Positions 25,170 through 34,017 of a stretch of 37,866 nucleotides of DNA are shown here, piece after piece. This DNA is from Spirochaetaceae bacterium. Its GTDB lineage: Bacteria; Spirochaetota; Spirochaetia; SZUA-6; Bin103. The position numbers and the translations under genes are program-made. The DNA is taken from the NCBI GenBank assembly GCA_026710565.1, contig JAPOQV010000573.1, positions 1 to 37,866 on the forward strand, written 5' to 3'. The notes beneath the pieces were generated by a model. The model was not told the DNA's origin and made no database searches. It worked only from the letters and a program-made list of their open reading frames with translations. How positions within the stretch are numbered: position 1 is the stretch's first letter; every line of letters starts with the position of its first letter.

Positions 25170-26207
25170 ATGAGTGAAGTCGACGAGACACGCGCGGCCC
25201 GGTCCTACTGGATCGAGGTGATCCTGCTGGCGGTCGCGGCGTCGGTCAGCTACCTGGTCCTGCCGCTGCTCGGGCCGTTGCTCTGCCTCGTGCCGCTGCA
25301 GGCACTGCTCATCCGTCGCGGCATCGCGGCGTTCGGCTATGCCGCGGCGCTGTTCGGAATCGCCGCGGTGTCGTTCCGCCTGCTCACCGGCTGGGGCGAC
25401 CTGCCCGAGCAGATCGGCGACGGCCTGATGCGCGCCGAGATCCTGGTGCTGATCCTGACGGTGGGGGGCCTCTACGTGTTGGCATCGGCACGCTTCAGGC
25501 AGTACCGCGTGCTGTACCGGCTGATCGGCGCTACCGTGGCGGCCGGCGTGGCCACCATGCCCCTGATGGGGGGATTCCTGGAGACCGCCAGCCAGGCGGC
25601 AGAGTCCCTCCTGATGAACTGGGCCTACAACGCTTCCGCGTCGCTGGGCGACGAGCTGGCCACCGACGCGATGACGGCCGCACGCAACATGGCCGCCACG
25701 TTCCGGGAGGCTGCCCCCGGCATCCTGCGCAGCTACCTGCTGATCTACTTCGTGTTCCTGACCAGCCAGTGGTGGATCGGCACCGCGGTCGGCGCCCGCA
25801 GCGCCCGGATGCCGTCACCCTTGCGGCCGGTGACGGAGTTCCACGCTCCGGACCACCTGGTCTGGGTGCTCGTCGGCGGTCTCGCCGTGGTTGCGATCGA
25901 CCAGACCGGGGCACTCGACCAGACAGGGCTGGATCTGCTTGCCGCGGTCGGCTGGAACGCGGTCCTGGTGATGGCGTTCGTGTTCGGTGTCCAGGGAGTC
26001 GCGATCATGCGCGTGTTCGCCGGCCGATATGGGCAATCCAGCACGACGACCAGCCTCCTGATCGGCGTGATGCTGATTATCGGCCTCTTTGCGTTACCGT
26101 GGCTGTTGCTTATCATCTCCGCGTTCGGAGCTTCCGAGATCTGGGTCCACTACCGCCAGCGCCTGCAGGCCCGTGGAGACCGGGAAGACGATGCCGATCG
26201 ACCGTGA
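25170..26207 (+). CDS. DUF2232/YybS-like membrane protein
   Basis: A 345-residue polytopic inner-membrane protein with about eight hydrophobic segments (VILLAVAASVSYLVLPLLG, LVLILTVGGLYVLA, LLIYFVFLTSQWW, LVWVLVGGLAVVAI, NAVLVMAFVFGVQGVAIM, LLIGVMLIIGLFALPWLLLI). The FHAPDHLVWVLVG and VFGVQGVAIMRVF segments match the DUF2232 pattern. In Firmicutes and spirochaetes such genes sit between rpsR/ssb and rplI; function is unknown. The ATG at 25170 has no Shine-Dalgarno directly upstream. The tail is hydrophilic and charged. Confidence 0.85.
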   Translation: MSEVDETRAARSYWIEVILLAVAASVSYLVLPLLGPLLCLVPLQALLIRRGIAAFGYAAALFGIAAVSFRLLTGWGDLPEQIGDGLMRAEILVLILTVGGLYVLASARFRQYRVLYRLIGATVAAGVATMPLMGGFLETASQAAESLLMNWAYNASASLGDELATDAMTAARNMAATFREAAPGILRSYLLIYFVFLTSQWWIGTAVGARSARMPSPLRPVTEFHAPDHLVWVLVGGLAVVAIDQTGALDQTGLDLLAAVGWNAVLVMAFVFGVQGVAIMRVFAGRYGQSSTTTSLLIGVMLIIGLFALPWLLLIISAFGASEIWVHYRQRLQARGDREDDADRP

Positions 26208-26252
26208 CCGGAGCGGGCGCGGTCCAGACGGAAACATGAAACGAGGTGCCTC

Positions 26253-26705
26253 ATGAGGGTGATTCTGAACTCCGATGTCATCGGCTTGGGCGAAGAGGGT
26301 GACGTCCGCGACGTCAAGCCGGGCTACGCACGCAACTTCCTGATTCCTCAGGAACTGGCCCTGCCGCATACCCCGCGGAACGTGCACGCGATCGAACGCC
26401 GCGCCGCCGAGATCGACCTGCGCAAGAAGCAGAAGCGCCACGATGCGGCGAGCCTCAAGGAACGGCTCGAAAGCGAGCTGCTTGTCTTCGAGGTTGCCGC
26501 CGGGGAGACGGGCAAGCTGTTCGGGTCGATCTCGAACGCGAACATCGCCACCGAGCTCGAGAAGCGGGGCTACGACATCGAGCGCCGCCGCATCGACGTG
26601 CCCAGCCATTCGTTGCGTACCACCGGCGAGCACAACGCCGTCGTGCGCCTCTACGACCGAGAGGTGGCGACGCTCTCGATCCGCATTGACCCGAGCGACT
26701 CGTAG
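26253..26705 (+). CDS. rplI: 50S ribosomal protein L9
   Basis: A 150-residue L9 of normal size. It begins MRVILNSDVIGLGEEGDVRDVKPGYARNFLIP (residues 1-32; the GYARNxLIP signature of L9), followed by the long central helix and the C-terminal domain (GETGKLFGSISNANIATEL). It binds 23S rRNA domain V and reaches out from the L1 stalk base. A GAGGTG Shine-Dalgarno lies a few bases before the ATG. dnaB starts 8 bp after its stop. Confidence 0.97.
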   Translation: MRVILNSDVIGLGEEGDVRDVKPGYARNFLIPQELALPHTPRNVHAIERRAAEIDLRKKQKRHDAASLKERLESELLVFEVAAGETGKLFGSISNANIATELEKRGYDIERRRIDVPSHSLRTTGEHNAVVRLYDREVATLSIRIDPSDS

Positions 26706-26713
26706 CCGCTTCC

Positions 26714-28048
26714 GTGGCTGACGGAGGCCTTCCCGACTCCGTCCCTCCCCACAACCTCGAAGCGGAGGTGGCGTCGCTCGGCGCGTTGCTGCTCAACGAG
26801 GAAGCGCTGCCGCTCGTGCTGCGCTACCTGCGGCCGGAGGACTTCTACCGCCCCGCCCACCGGCGGATCTTCGAAGCGATCGTCGCGCTCTTCAACCGCA
26901 GCGACCCGGTCGACCTCATCACGCTCACGGACGAGTTGGAGCGCGTCGAAGCGCTCGATTCCTGCGGCGGCGCGTCCTACATCTCCGGCCTCACCACCGG
27001 CGTTCCGACCAGCGCCAACGTCGAGTACTACGCAAGGATCGTTCAGGAGTGCAGCCTGCGCCGACGCATGCTGACGCTGTCCGCGGAGCTGTCGGCCGAC
27101 GCACGCGCCGCGGGCCGCGAGGTCCGCGAGGTGATCGATGACGCCGAGCAGCGTATTTTCGACCTCTCGGACCTGCAACTCTCGGGCTCCTACCAGAGCG
27201 CCCGGGAGATCGTCACGCAGACCGTGGAAAAGATCGAAGCGCTGTCCCGCGCAGGCGCCGCCTACACGGGTGTGCCGAGCGGGTATCCCGACCTGGATCG
27301 CCTGACCAGCGGATTCCAGGAATCGGAGTTCATCGTCATCGGCGCGCGGCCCTCGGTTGGCAAGACCGCACTCGCGCTGTCCATGGCGACCAACATCGCG
27401 ATCCGGGCCGACCGGCCGGTGCCCGTCGGCCTGTTTACCCTGGAAATGTCAGGTTACGCCGTGATGCAGCGTGTGCTGGCGAGCGAGGCACGAATCGACT
27501 CCACGCGAATTCGCGCCGGACTGCTGAAGCCGTCCGACTGGCCGCTGATCACCGATGCTGCCGGCCGCATCTACGACGCACCGCTCTACATCGACGACAC
27601 GCCGGGACTCCGCCTGCTCGACCTGCGCGCCCAGGCCCGCCGCATGCGCTCCCGGCATGACGTGGGCATCATCTTCATCGACTACCTGACCCTGGTGACA
27701 TCCGAGCACATGGATCTGCCCCGCCACGAACAGATAGCGGAGATCTCGCGATCGCTGAAGGCGTTGGCACGAGAGCTCAGCATTCCGGTCGTGGCGCTGT
27801 CCCAGGTTCGGCGCGAAACCGAGGGCAGACGCCCCGCGCTGGCCGACCTGCGCGAGTCGGGCTCGATCGAACAGGATGCGGACGTGGTGATGTTCCTGCA
27901 CCGCGATCGCGAGCCGGAAGGACCGCAGATCGAAACCGAGCTCATGGTCGCCAAACAGCGCAACGGCCCCACCGAGGACATCAAGCTGGCGTTCATCCCC
28001 CGGTACGTCCGGTTCGAGTCCTTCCAGCAAGGACAGTCCGCGGCCTGA
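26714..28048 (+). CDS. dnaB: replicative DNA helicase DnaB
   Basis: A 444-residue DnaB, the hexameric 5'-3' helicase of the replication fork. The N-terminal domain begins PPHNLEAEVASLGALLLN; a linker helix follows; the RecA-like C-terminal domain has Walker A GARPSVGKTAL (210-220), Walker B IIFIDYLTLV and the ALSQVRRETEGRRPALADLRESGSIEQDAD region (about 358-387), which ends in the QDAD motif. No intein or frameshift. It starts at GTG 26714. The gene ends 1 bp before the stop of the convergent WD40 gene, with no terminator between. Confidence 0.97.
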   Translation: MADGGLPDSVPPHNLEAEVASLGALLLNEEALPLVLRYLRPEDFYRPAHRRIFEAIVALFNRSDPVDLITLTDELERVEALDSCGGASYISGLTTGVPTSANVEYYARIVQECSLRRRMLTLSAELSADARAAGREVREVIDDAEQRIFDLSDLQLSGSYQSAREIVTQTVEKIEALSRAGAAYTGVPSGYPDLDRLTSGFQESEFIVIGARPSVGKTALALSMATNIAIRADRPVPVGLFTLEMSGYAVMQRVLASEARIDSTRIRAGLLKPSDWPLITDAAGRIYDAPLYIDDTPGLRLLDLRAQARRMRSRHDVGIIFIDYLTLVTSEHMDLPRHEQIAEISRSLKALARELSIPVVALSQVRRETEGRRPALADLRESGSIEQDADVVMFLHRDREPEGPQIETELMVAKQRNGPTEDIKLAFIPRYVRFESFQQGQSAA

Positions 28049-28049
28049 C

Positions 28050-30245
28050 CTAACGCACGTACCGCGCTCCGTCGGGGGAGGTCCAGTACCGGTCCCCGGA
28101 GGTCAACACCCATTCGCAGTCACGCCAGAGGTGAAGATCGAACCGATGGGCCAAGGTATCGGCCGACCACGCGCTGAGGGTGCCGTCGGAGTTGGCCGCG
28201 TACACCCAGCCCTGATGCACCGCAAGCCGGCGCGCCTCCCGACCGGTCTCGGCAAGCGGCCGCGTGCGTTGCCCGTCCCACAGCCGCACCCGCCCCGTCA
28301 GGGAGAAAAAGACCCTTTCTTCGGCCGCGTCGACGGCGGGTGCCACCGCCACGGATGCCCGCAGGTCCTCGCCCGCGGCGACGAACAGCGTATGGCGTTG
28401 ATCGAGCTCGGCGCCGGTGTGGCGCATCAACGTGGTGCGACTCCCGGCCCCCTCGTACACGCCCAGCGAGTACAGCGCTCCACTTTGCGGGTCGTACTCC
28501 AGGTCGTAGACGTAGCTGCGCTGGTCGGGCATCGCCACCGTCTCGCCCGTTGCCGCGGCGATGTTCACGATCGAGGTGCCCATCGTTCCGAAGCTTGCCA
28601 GGGCGGCGACCAGGGCCGGCCCCCCGTCCGCGGTCGCCGCCGCCACGTCGGTCGTGCCCGGGATCGTGACGGCATACAGGGTCTCGAACTCGGTCGCAGG
28701 CGGCATCGACGCTTCCGCGCCCGACTCCGACAGGCCCGCCCCGGTGTGCGCGGCGATCAGCGCGGCCCGGCCGGTCCGGTCGACCACGCCAATCGTCGTG
28801 CCGGTCGCGGTCAGGTTCGCCAGCGGCGCTGGCAGCGGCAGGTGCGGTGCGCCGAGCAGGTGTTCCCGAAGGTGCAGGACCGCGATCCCGGGCGCGTCGC
28901 CAACCGACCAGACCAGCACGCGCTCTGCGTCGAGCGCCGTGACCCGGATGGCGCTCGACCTGCCCTCCGCGAACGGTCCCGCCAGCACCGTCGCCTCCAC
29001 ACCGCTTCTCAGCCCGTCGGCGAGCCGTAGCGGCGCCCCGCCGACGAAGCCGCCGGTAATGGTAACCACACCGGCCCGGGTTCCGAGCACGATCGTGTCG
29101 CCCGCGGCTGCCACGTCCAGGATCGCGAGCCGCTCGTCGCGTACGAGCACGGCAACCGCCGGTTCGGGATCCCGCAGGTCCAGCGTCAGGACCGTGCCGT
29201 CGGTCAGGCCGGCGAACAGTTTCTCGTGGCCGTACGACAGTGCCGTCGGGGTCTCCGCGACCCGCCACGCCGATCGCGTCGCGTCGAAACGGCCGGCCGT
29301 GACCGAGACCGTGCGCAGCGACGGGCCGGACTCGTCTTCCTCCGCCACCACGACCCGGTCGGCAGCGCCCCAGACCTGCATCGTGCGCAGGCCGCCGATG
29401 CGCACTCGGTCGGTTACCGCGCCGTCGACCGCATCGATCGCCACCAACCACTCTCCGGAGCGGCCGATCAGGTGGCGCCGGGCGCTGCTCAAGCCCAGAT
29501 CGGCAAGGTCCGCAGGCACCCGCAGGCTCTGCAGCACCCGACCGGTCGCCCGATCGCGATACACCAGAGAGCCCGACGGCAGGTAGGTCAACACGGTCTG
29601 TTCGTCGCGGGAGGTGACGGCGAAGGTGACGATGCCGGTGCCGCTCTCCAGTCCCGGCTGCCGCTCCCCCGTGGTCGGATCGAGCAGCCACAGGCCATCG
29701 AACGACGCACGCCCGACGAGCAGTGATCCGGCGGTACGCGACAGACCCAGGAACAGCGGTGGATCGCTCAACGGGATGCTGAACAGCTTCACCCCGCTCT
29801 CCCAATCCCAGGCTGTCAGCCACTGTCCCGAGCGGTCCGCGAGCGCGACGAAGGCACGCGGCAACCACGGGTGGACGACCAGCGCCGACGGCACTCCTCG
29901 CAGCGCCACCGCGTGGCGGAGGGATCCGTCACGGGGGTCCCAGACCCTCAGGCTCCCGTCGACACCGGCGGACACCAGGAACGAGCCGCCGCGCCACGCC
30001 GCCATCCCGGCAACCGCCCCCTGGTGACCGGTGTTGAACTGCAGTCCGGACCGGGGAATGCGGCCCGACGCGCCCACCCCCTGCCGGGCTGCATCGACAC
30101 CCCCAGGTGCCTCCGCACCCCCAACCGCCGCCACGATGGCCGACAGCGCGATCGCCAGGACGGCCGCCCCTCGCGCAGATCGCCGGCCCCCGCCCGCTGC
30201 CGAAGGTACGCCGCACGGAGCCACGGGATCAGCGGCGCCCTGCAA
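28050..30245 (-). CDS. exported WD40-like beta-propeller protein
   Basis: A 731-residue protein. Residues about 20-48 form a signal peptide or membrane anchor (RRSARGAAVLAIALSAIVAAVGG). The rest is built of WD40-like blades, clearest at GHQGAVAGMAAWRGGSFLVSAGVDGSLRVWDPRDGS (about 73-108) and with later weaker repeats ending in WD-like motifs (LTAWDW, VRLWDG, LSAWSAD). Probably one or two seven-bladed propellers in the periplasm, a scaffold for protein contacts. ATG 30245 overlaps the rseP stop by 17 bp; expression is coupled to the protease gene. It may assist envelope protein quality control, but that is inference. Confidence 0.85.
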   Translation of the reverse strand: MQGAADPVAPCGVPSAAGGGRRSARGAAVLAIALSAIVAAVGGAEAPGGVDAARQGVGASGRIPRSGLQFNTGHQGAVAGMAAWRGGSFLVSAGVDGSLRVWDPRDGSLRHAVALRGVPSALVVHPWLPRAFVALADRSGQWLTAWDWESGVKLFSIPLSDPPLFLGLSRTAGSLLVGRASFDGLWLLDPTTGERQPGLESGTGIVTFAVTSRDEQTVLTYLPSGSLVYRDRATGRVLQSLRVPADLADLGLSSARRHLIGRSGEWLVAIDAVDGAVTDRVRIGGLRTMQVWGAADRVVVAEEDESGPSLRTVSVTAGRFDATRSAWRVAETPTALSYGHEKLFAGLTDGTVLTLDLRDPEPAVAVLVRDERLAILDVAAAGDTIVLGTRAGVVTITGGFVGGAPLRLADGLRSGVEATVLAGPFAEGRSSAIRVTALDAERVLVWSVGDAPGIAVLHLREHLLGAPHLPLPAPLANLTATGTTIGVVDRTGRAALIAAHTGAGLSESGAEASMPPATEFETLYAVTIPGTTDVAAATADGGPALVAALASFGTMGTSIVNIAAATGETVAMPDQRSYVYDLEYDPQSGALYSLGVYEGAGSRTTLMRHTGAELDQRHTLFVAAGEDLRASVAVAPAVDAAEERVFFSLTGRVRLWDGQRTRPLAETGREARRLAVHQGWVYAANSDGTLSAWSADTLAHRFDLHLWRDCEWVLTSGDRYWTSPDGARYVR

Positions 30246-31590
30246 GGAACAGGATGTCGCTCAGGGTTACCGAGATCGCGACCAGGATCAGAAGCGACAC
30301 GCCGATCGTCTGTATCCGGTAGACCACCGAGGGCTTGACACGGCGCCCCAGGATCACCTCGACTGCGTAGAGAGCGATGTGACCGCCGTCCAGCGCCGGG
30401 ATCGGCAGAAGGTTCATCAGAAACAGGACGACGCTGATCACGCTCACGAAGCGCAGGAAATCGGTCACGCCGGCGGCAAGGCCGATCTGCAGGCCGCCGG
30501 CCGCCACCGCGCCCACGTAGTAGGTCAGCCTCAACGGGCCCGCCACGGAATCCCGCACATCGCCGCCACGCAGCAGCCGGCCAATCCCTTCGAACGTCAG
30601 GGCGACCGTGCGCACGACCTCGCGGAGCGCGGCTCCGAACGCCCGCACCGGCCCTGGCTCCCGGTAGCGCGTCAACGGGATCCGCACGCGCGCTCCGGCG
30701 AGATCGACGCCCGCGGCGGTCTCCGTGAGCGCCTGCCGCACGGCAAGCGAGCGGCCGTCGCGTTCCACCGTGAGCTCGACCGGACTGTCGCTGTAACGGA
30801 GCGCTTCGTAGAGGTCGATCGTGTGCGCGACGCTTGTCCCCTCCACGGCCACGATCCGGTCACCCGGCACGAGCCGGGCGGCGCCTCCCTGGCCGGTTTC
30901 CTCCGTGTGGGCGTCGACGGCGCCGATCACGGGGTCGACCCACGCGTAGACGCCGATCCTGCCTTCTTGCGCCCCGGGTACGAGCTCGGGAGTGATGGTG
31001 GCCGCGAGCTCCCGGCCGGCGCGCTCCAACCGGACCCGCAGGTCCCGCTCCGCTGCAGGCGAGACCTCGCGCCGGATGTCTCGGAAGCTCTCCACCCGGC
31101 GCCCGTCGATGGCCGTGATACGGTCTCCTGTCTGCAGCCCGGCGCTGAGCGCCGGCGACGGCCGGTCTGCCGGGACCACGATGCGGTTGTCCGGCGTGCG
31201 GATCGTGAAGCCCGCCCACGCGACGATGGTCAGCACCAGCAGCGCGAACGCCAGGTTGGCGATCGGCCCTGCGGCGACGATCGCGATCCGCCGCCAGGGA
31301 CCCGCGGCGAAGAAGGCTCCGTGCTCGGTGAGCCCTGGTGTCCACGCGTCCGGCCCGCCTCGCATGACCTCGTCGCCGCGCATCTTGCAGTACCCGCCGA
31401 ACGGAAACCAGGAGATCTGATACCACGTGCCGGCGCGTTGCACGCCGACCAGCCGCTTACCCCAGCCAAGGGAGAAGATCTCGACGTGCACGCCCGCCGC
31501 GCGCGCGGCGAGGAAGTGACCGGACTCGTGCACGAGGATCATCACGCCCAGGCCGACCACGCCGAAGGCGAAGGTGAGCACCGTGTCCAC
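30229..31590 (-). CDS. rseP: site-2 membrane metalloprotease RseP
   Basis: A 453-residue intramembrane zinc protease. The first helix carries HESGH (His21, Glu22, His25). Two PDZ-like domains (about 115-195 and 220-290) lie in the periplasmic loop, and NLLPIPALDGG supplies Asp401, the third zinc ligand. The family cuts anti-sigma factors and signal-peptide remnants in the membrane. It lies directly after cdsA (4 bp apart); in many bacteria dxr lies between them and is missing here. A stop/start overlap links it to the downstream WD40 gene. Confidence 0.96.
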   Translation of the reverse strand: MDTVLTFAFGVVGLGVMILVHESGHFLAARAAGVHVEIFSLGWGKRLVGVQRAGTWYQISWFPFGGYCKMRGDEVMRGGPDAWTPGLTEHGAFFAAGPWRRIAIVAAGPIANLAFALLVLTIVAWAGFTIRTPDNRIVVPADRPSPALSAGLQTGDRITAIDGRRVESFRDIRREVSPAAERDLRVRLERAGRELAATITPELVPGAQEGRIGVYAWVDPVIGAVDAHTEETGQGGAARLVPGDRIVAVEGTSVAHTIDLYEALRYSDSPVELTVERDGRSLAVRQALTETAAGVDLAGARVRIPLTRYREPGPVRAFGAALREVVRTVALTFEGIGRLLRGGDVRDSVAGPLRLTYYVGAVAAGGLQIGLAAGVTDFLRFVSVISVVLFLMNLLPIPALDGGHIALYAVEVILGRRVKPSVVYRIQTIGVSLLILVAISVTLSDILFLAGRR

Positions 31591-31594
31591 GACG

Positions 31595-32515
31595 TTAAGC
31601 TACTACCGCGTAGAACACGGGGGCACCAAGCAGGATGGAGTCGATCGAGTCCATGACGCCGCCGCGCCCCGGAATGTGGCGGCCCGAGTGCTTGACGGCG
31701 GCGGCGCGCTTGAGGCCCGACTCCACCAGGTCGCCGGCGATGGTCGCGGTCCCCACGGCAGCGCCCAGACCGAGAGCCGCCGCGACGCCGAACGGCACGG
31801 CCAGCGGAAACAGCCTCGTCACGGCAACCCCGAGGAGCAGCGCCATGATCAGAGAGCCGGCAAAACCTGCCACGGTCTTGTTTGGGCTGACCGGCAGGCC
31901 GCAGGGACGGGCGCGGCTGAGTCGCCCGGCCAGATAGCCGGCGATGTCGGTGCCGAACACCAGGATGAAGAAGGCAAGCAGCGCCTGGCCGGCATGGGCC
32001 AGCGAGGCAATCCTGACGACGTAGCTGACCAGCAGCCCGGGATAGAGCAGAACCAGCACCGCCGCCGCCGCCCGTTCACGAAGCGGCTCGGACGCCGGCC
32101 GCCTGCTGGGTACCGTGCTGACCACCAGCACCACGGCGGCGCCTCCCGCCAGGTAGGCGACCAGAGCCTGCTCACCGGCCAGGCCGGCGAGCTGCAGCCA
32201 CGTCACCGCCGGCACGCCGGCGCTCGCAACGATCGCGGCAGCGTCCCCGAGCCGGCTCCGGTTCGCTCCCAGCATGAGCCTCACCACCTCGTGGGCGGCG
32301 AACGCGGTAGCGACCGTGGTCGACACCGCAAGGGCCAGGTGCCGATGCCCGGGCAGCAGCAGCGTCACGGCGATGAAGAATGGAACGGAGACTGCGAACA
32401 GCAGCAGGCGGCCGGCCGTCTCCCGGCGGCTCTCGGCCTGCGGCGAGCGCTGGGGCATGGAGTGGCCCGAATCCTTCTGCCGTGCCCCGGAGGGCCGCGA
32501 AGCGGGTGCCGCCAT
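31595..32515 (-). CDS. cdsA: phosphatidate cytidylyltransferase
   Basis: A 306-residue integral membrane enzyme making CDP-diacylglycerol from phosphatidate and CTP, with about seven or eight membrane helices. The C-terminal signature reads SGLKRAAAVKHSGRHIPG followed by RGGVMDSIDS. Compared with the classic SxxKRxxxxKDxGxxxPGHGGxxDRxDS, KD is KH, HGG is RGG and DR is DS. I recall RGG/DSIDS from other spirochaetes, but the KH is worth checking. ATG 32515 is preceded by GGAGGG at 6 nt. uppS usually lies just upstream and is absent. Confidence 0.93.
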   Translation of the reverse strand: MAAPASRPSGARQKDSGHSMPQRSPQAESRRETAGRLLLFAVSVPFFIAVTLLLPGHRHLALAVSTTVATAFAAHEVVRLMLGANRSRLGDAAAIVASAGVPAVTWLQLAGLAGEQALVAYLAGGAAVVLVVSTVPSRRPASEPLRERAAAAVLVLLYPGLLVSYVVRIASLAHAGQALLAFFILVFGTDIAGYLAGRLSRARPCGLPVSPNKTVAGFAGSLIMALLLGVAVTRLFPLAVPFGVAAALGLGAAVGTATIAGDLVESGLKRAAAVKHSGRHIPGRGGVMDSIDSILLGAPVFYAVVA

Positions 32516-32545
32516 GCCCAACCCTCCCCCGGAAACCGGTCGATC

Positions 32546-33100
32546 CTAGATCGAGAGGATCTCCTGCTCTTTCTGCTCCACCATTTCGCCGACCTTGGCG
32601 ATCTGCTCGTCGGTCAGCTTCTGGATCTCGCCCGTCATGCGACGCGCGTCGTCCTCGCTGGTGTCTCCGTCCTTCTGGGCCTTCTTGATCGCCACGTTGG
32701 CGTCGCGCCGCACGTTGCGGATGCCGACGCGAGCGCGCTCACCGGCGGCCCGGGCCAGCTTGGCAATCTCCTGCCGGCGCTCGGCGGTGAGCTGCGGTAT
32801 GGCGATGCGGATCACCTTGCCGTCGTTGCTGGGGTTGAACGACAGGTCGGACTTCTGGATCGCACGCTCTATCTCCCCCAACAGGGTGAGGTCCCAGGGC
32901 TGGATCACGACCAGACGCGCTTCCGGCACCGTGATCGTGGCCACCTGATTGAGCGGCATGTCCTGATCGTAATACCGCACCGTAATGCGGTCGAACAGCG
33001 AGGCTGAGGCCCGGCCGGTCCGGATGGTACGGAATTCCGACTCAAGCGCCTGAATCGCCTTCGTCATGCGCTGTTTCGCGTCGGCGGTCGCATCTGCCAT
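32546..33100 (-). CDS. frr: ribosome recycling factor
   Basis: A 184-residue RRF, the usual size. Acts with EF-G to split post-termination ribosomes. Typical segments are LESEFRTIRTGRASASLFDRITVRYYD (helix 1 and strand, about 20-46), the hinge DMPLNQVATITVPEARLVVIQPWD and the long C-terminal helices ending VEQKEQEILSI. GGGAG lies 7 nt before ATG 33100. It is downstream of tsf by 41 bp, as in most bacteria. Confidence 0.97.
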   Translation of the reverse strand: MADATADAKQRMTKAIQALESEFRTIRTGRASASLFDRITVRYYDQDMPLNQVATITVPEARLVVIQPWDLTLLGEIERAIQKSDLSFNPSNDGKVIRIAIPQLTAERRQEIAKLARAAGERARVGIRNVRRDANVAIKKAQKDGDTSEDDARRMTGEIQKLTDEQIAKVGEMVEQKEQEILSI

Positions 33101-33141
33101 CTGCGTTCTCCCAATTACCGGCCGTCAAACCTGCTCAGCCG

Positions 33142-34017
33142 TCAAACTTGGTCGCCGACCTTGAAGTACCGGAACTCGGCGACGCTCACCGGCTCTCCCA
33201 AGCTCTTGCCCAGGCCGGCGAGAACCTGCTTCACCTTCTGCTTCTCGTCCTTGACGAAGCCCTGCTCCAGCAGGCAGATCTCGGACAGGTGCTTGCTCAG
33301 CTTGCCGCGGACGATCCCCTCGGTGACCTTCTGCGGCTTGTCGAGCGCCTCTGCCTGCGTGCGGAAGATCTGCTCCTGCTCGTCACGGTAGGCGGCGTCC
33401 ACGTCATCCGGTGACAGAAAGCGCGGCGCGAACGCGGCGACGTGCAGCGCCAGATCGTGAGCGGTCTGTCGCACTTGGTCGTCGACCGTCCCGCCGGTGC
33501 GCATCTTGACCAGCACGCCGATCGAGCCTTCGCCGTGCACGTACTCCGCGACATGCTCGCCGGCCGCGGCGTCGACCGCCACCACCGCGCACCGCCTGAA
33601 GCCGATGTTCTCGCGGATCCGGGAGGCAAGGTCGCCGATCGCCTGCTGCATGTGCTCATCAGGATCATGCAAGGCGTGCTCCAGGGCATGGACGACCAGC
33701 GACCGCCCCAGCGACACGAACTGATCGTTCCGTGCGACGAAGTCGGTTTCGCTCGACAGCTCGAGCAGGGCAGCGCCGCCGTTCTGAACAGCCGCGAATA
33801 CACGGCCCTCCTCGGCCGCGCGGCCCGTGCGCTTGGCCGCCGCGGCAAGGCCCTGTTCCTTGAGCTTGCGCTCGGCCGCCTGAAGGTCGCCGTCCGCCTC
33901 CACCAACGCCGTCTTGCAGTCCATCATTCCCGCGCCGGTCATGGCGCGCAGTTCCTTGACTGCGGCTGCGCTAACGACCGAAGGTCCGGGAGGGCCCGAA
34001 GATCCGGGAGGGCTCAC
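33142..34017 (-). CDS. tsf: elongation factor Ts with repeat-built N-terminal extension
   Basis: A 291-residue EF-Ts, the nucleotide exchange factor of EF-Tu. The UBA-like domain begins at [20 protein letters not shown] (16-35) and TDFV (91-94), which contacts EF-Tu, is intact. The normal start just before SAAAV is not available: the preceding codons are GTC and GTT. The only in-frame start is GTG 34017, overlapping the rpsB stop as GTGA, giving about 14 extra residues rich in Pro, Gly and Ser, encoded by two copies of an 18-bp repeat. No good Shine-Dalgarno precedes it, so translation probably depends on coupling with rpsB. Confidence 0.95.
   Translation of the reverse strand: MSPPGSSGPPGPSVVSAAAVKELRAMTGAGMMDCKTALVEADGDLQAAERKLKEQGLAAAAKRTGRAAEEGRVFAAVQNGGAALLELSSETDFVARNDQFVSLGRSLVVHALEHALHDPDEHMQQAIGDLASRIRENIGFRRCAVVAVDAAAGEHVAEYVHGEGSIGVLVKMRTGGTVDDQVRQTAHDLALHVAAFAPRFLSPDDVDAAYRDEQEQIFRTQAEALDKPQKVTEGIVRGKLSKHLSEICLLEQGFVKDEKQKVKQVLAGLGKSLGEPVSVAEFRYFKVGDQV
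33978..34013. repeat. two tandem 18-bp copies at the 5' end of tsf
   Basis: 33978-33995 and 33996-34013 differ at one base of 18. Both are read in frame and add two PPGxSx hexapeptides to EF-Ts. The duplication sits exactly where the normal start codon and ribosome-binding site of tsf would be, next to the rpsB stop. Confidence 0.9.
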
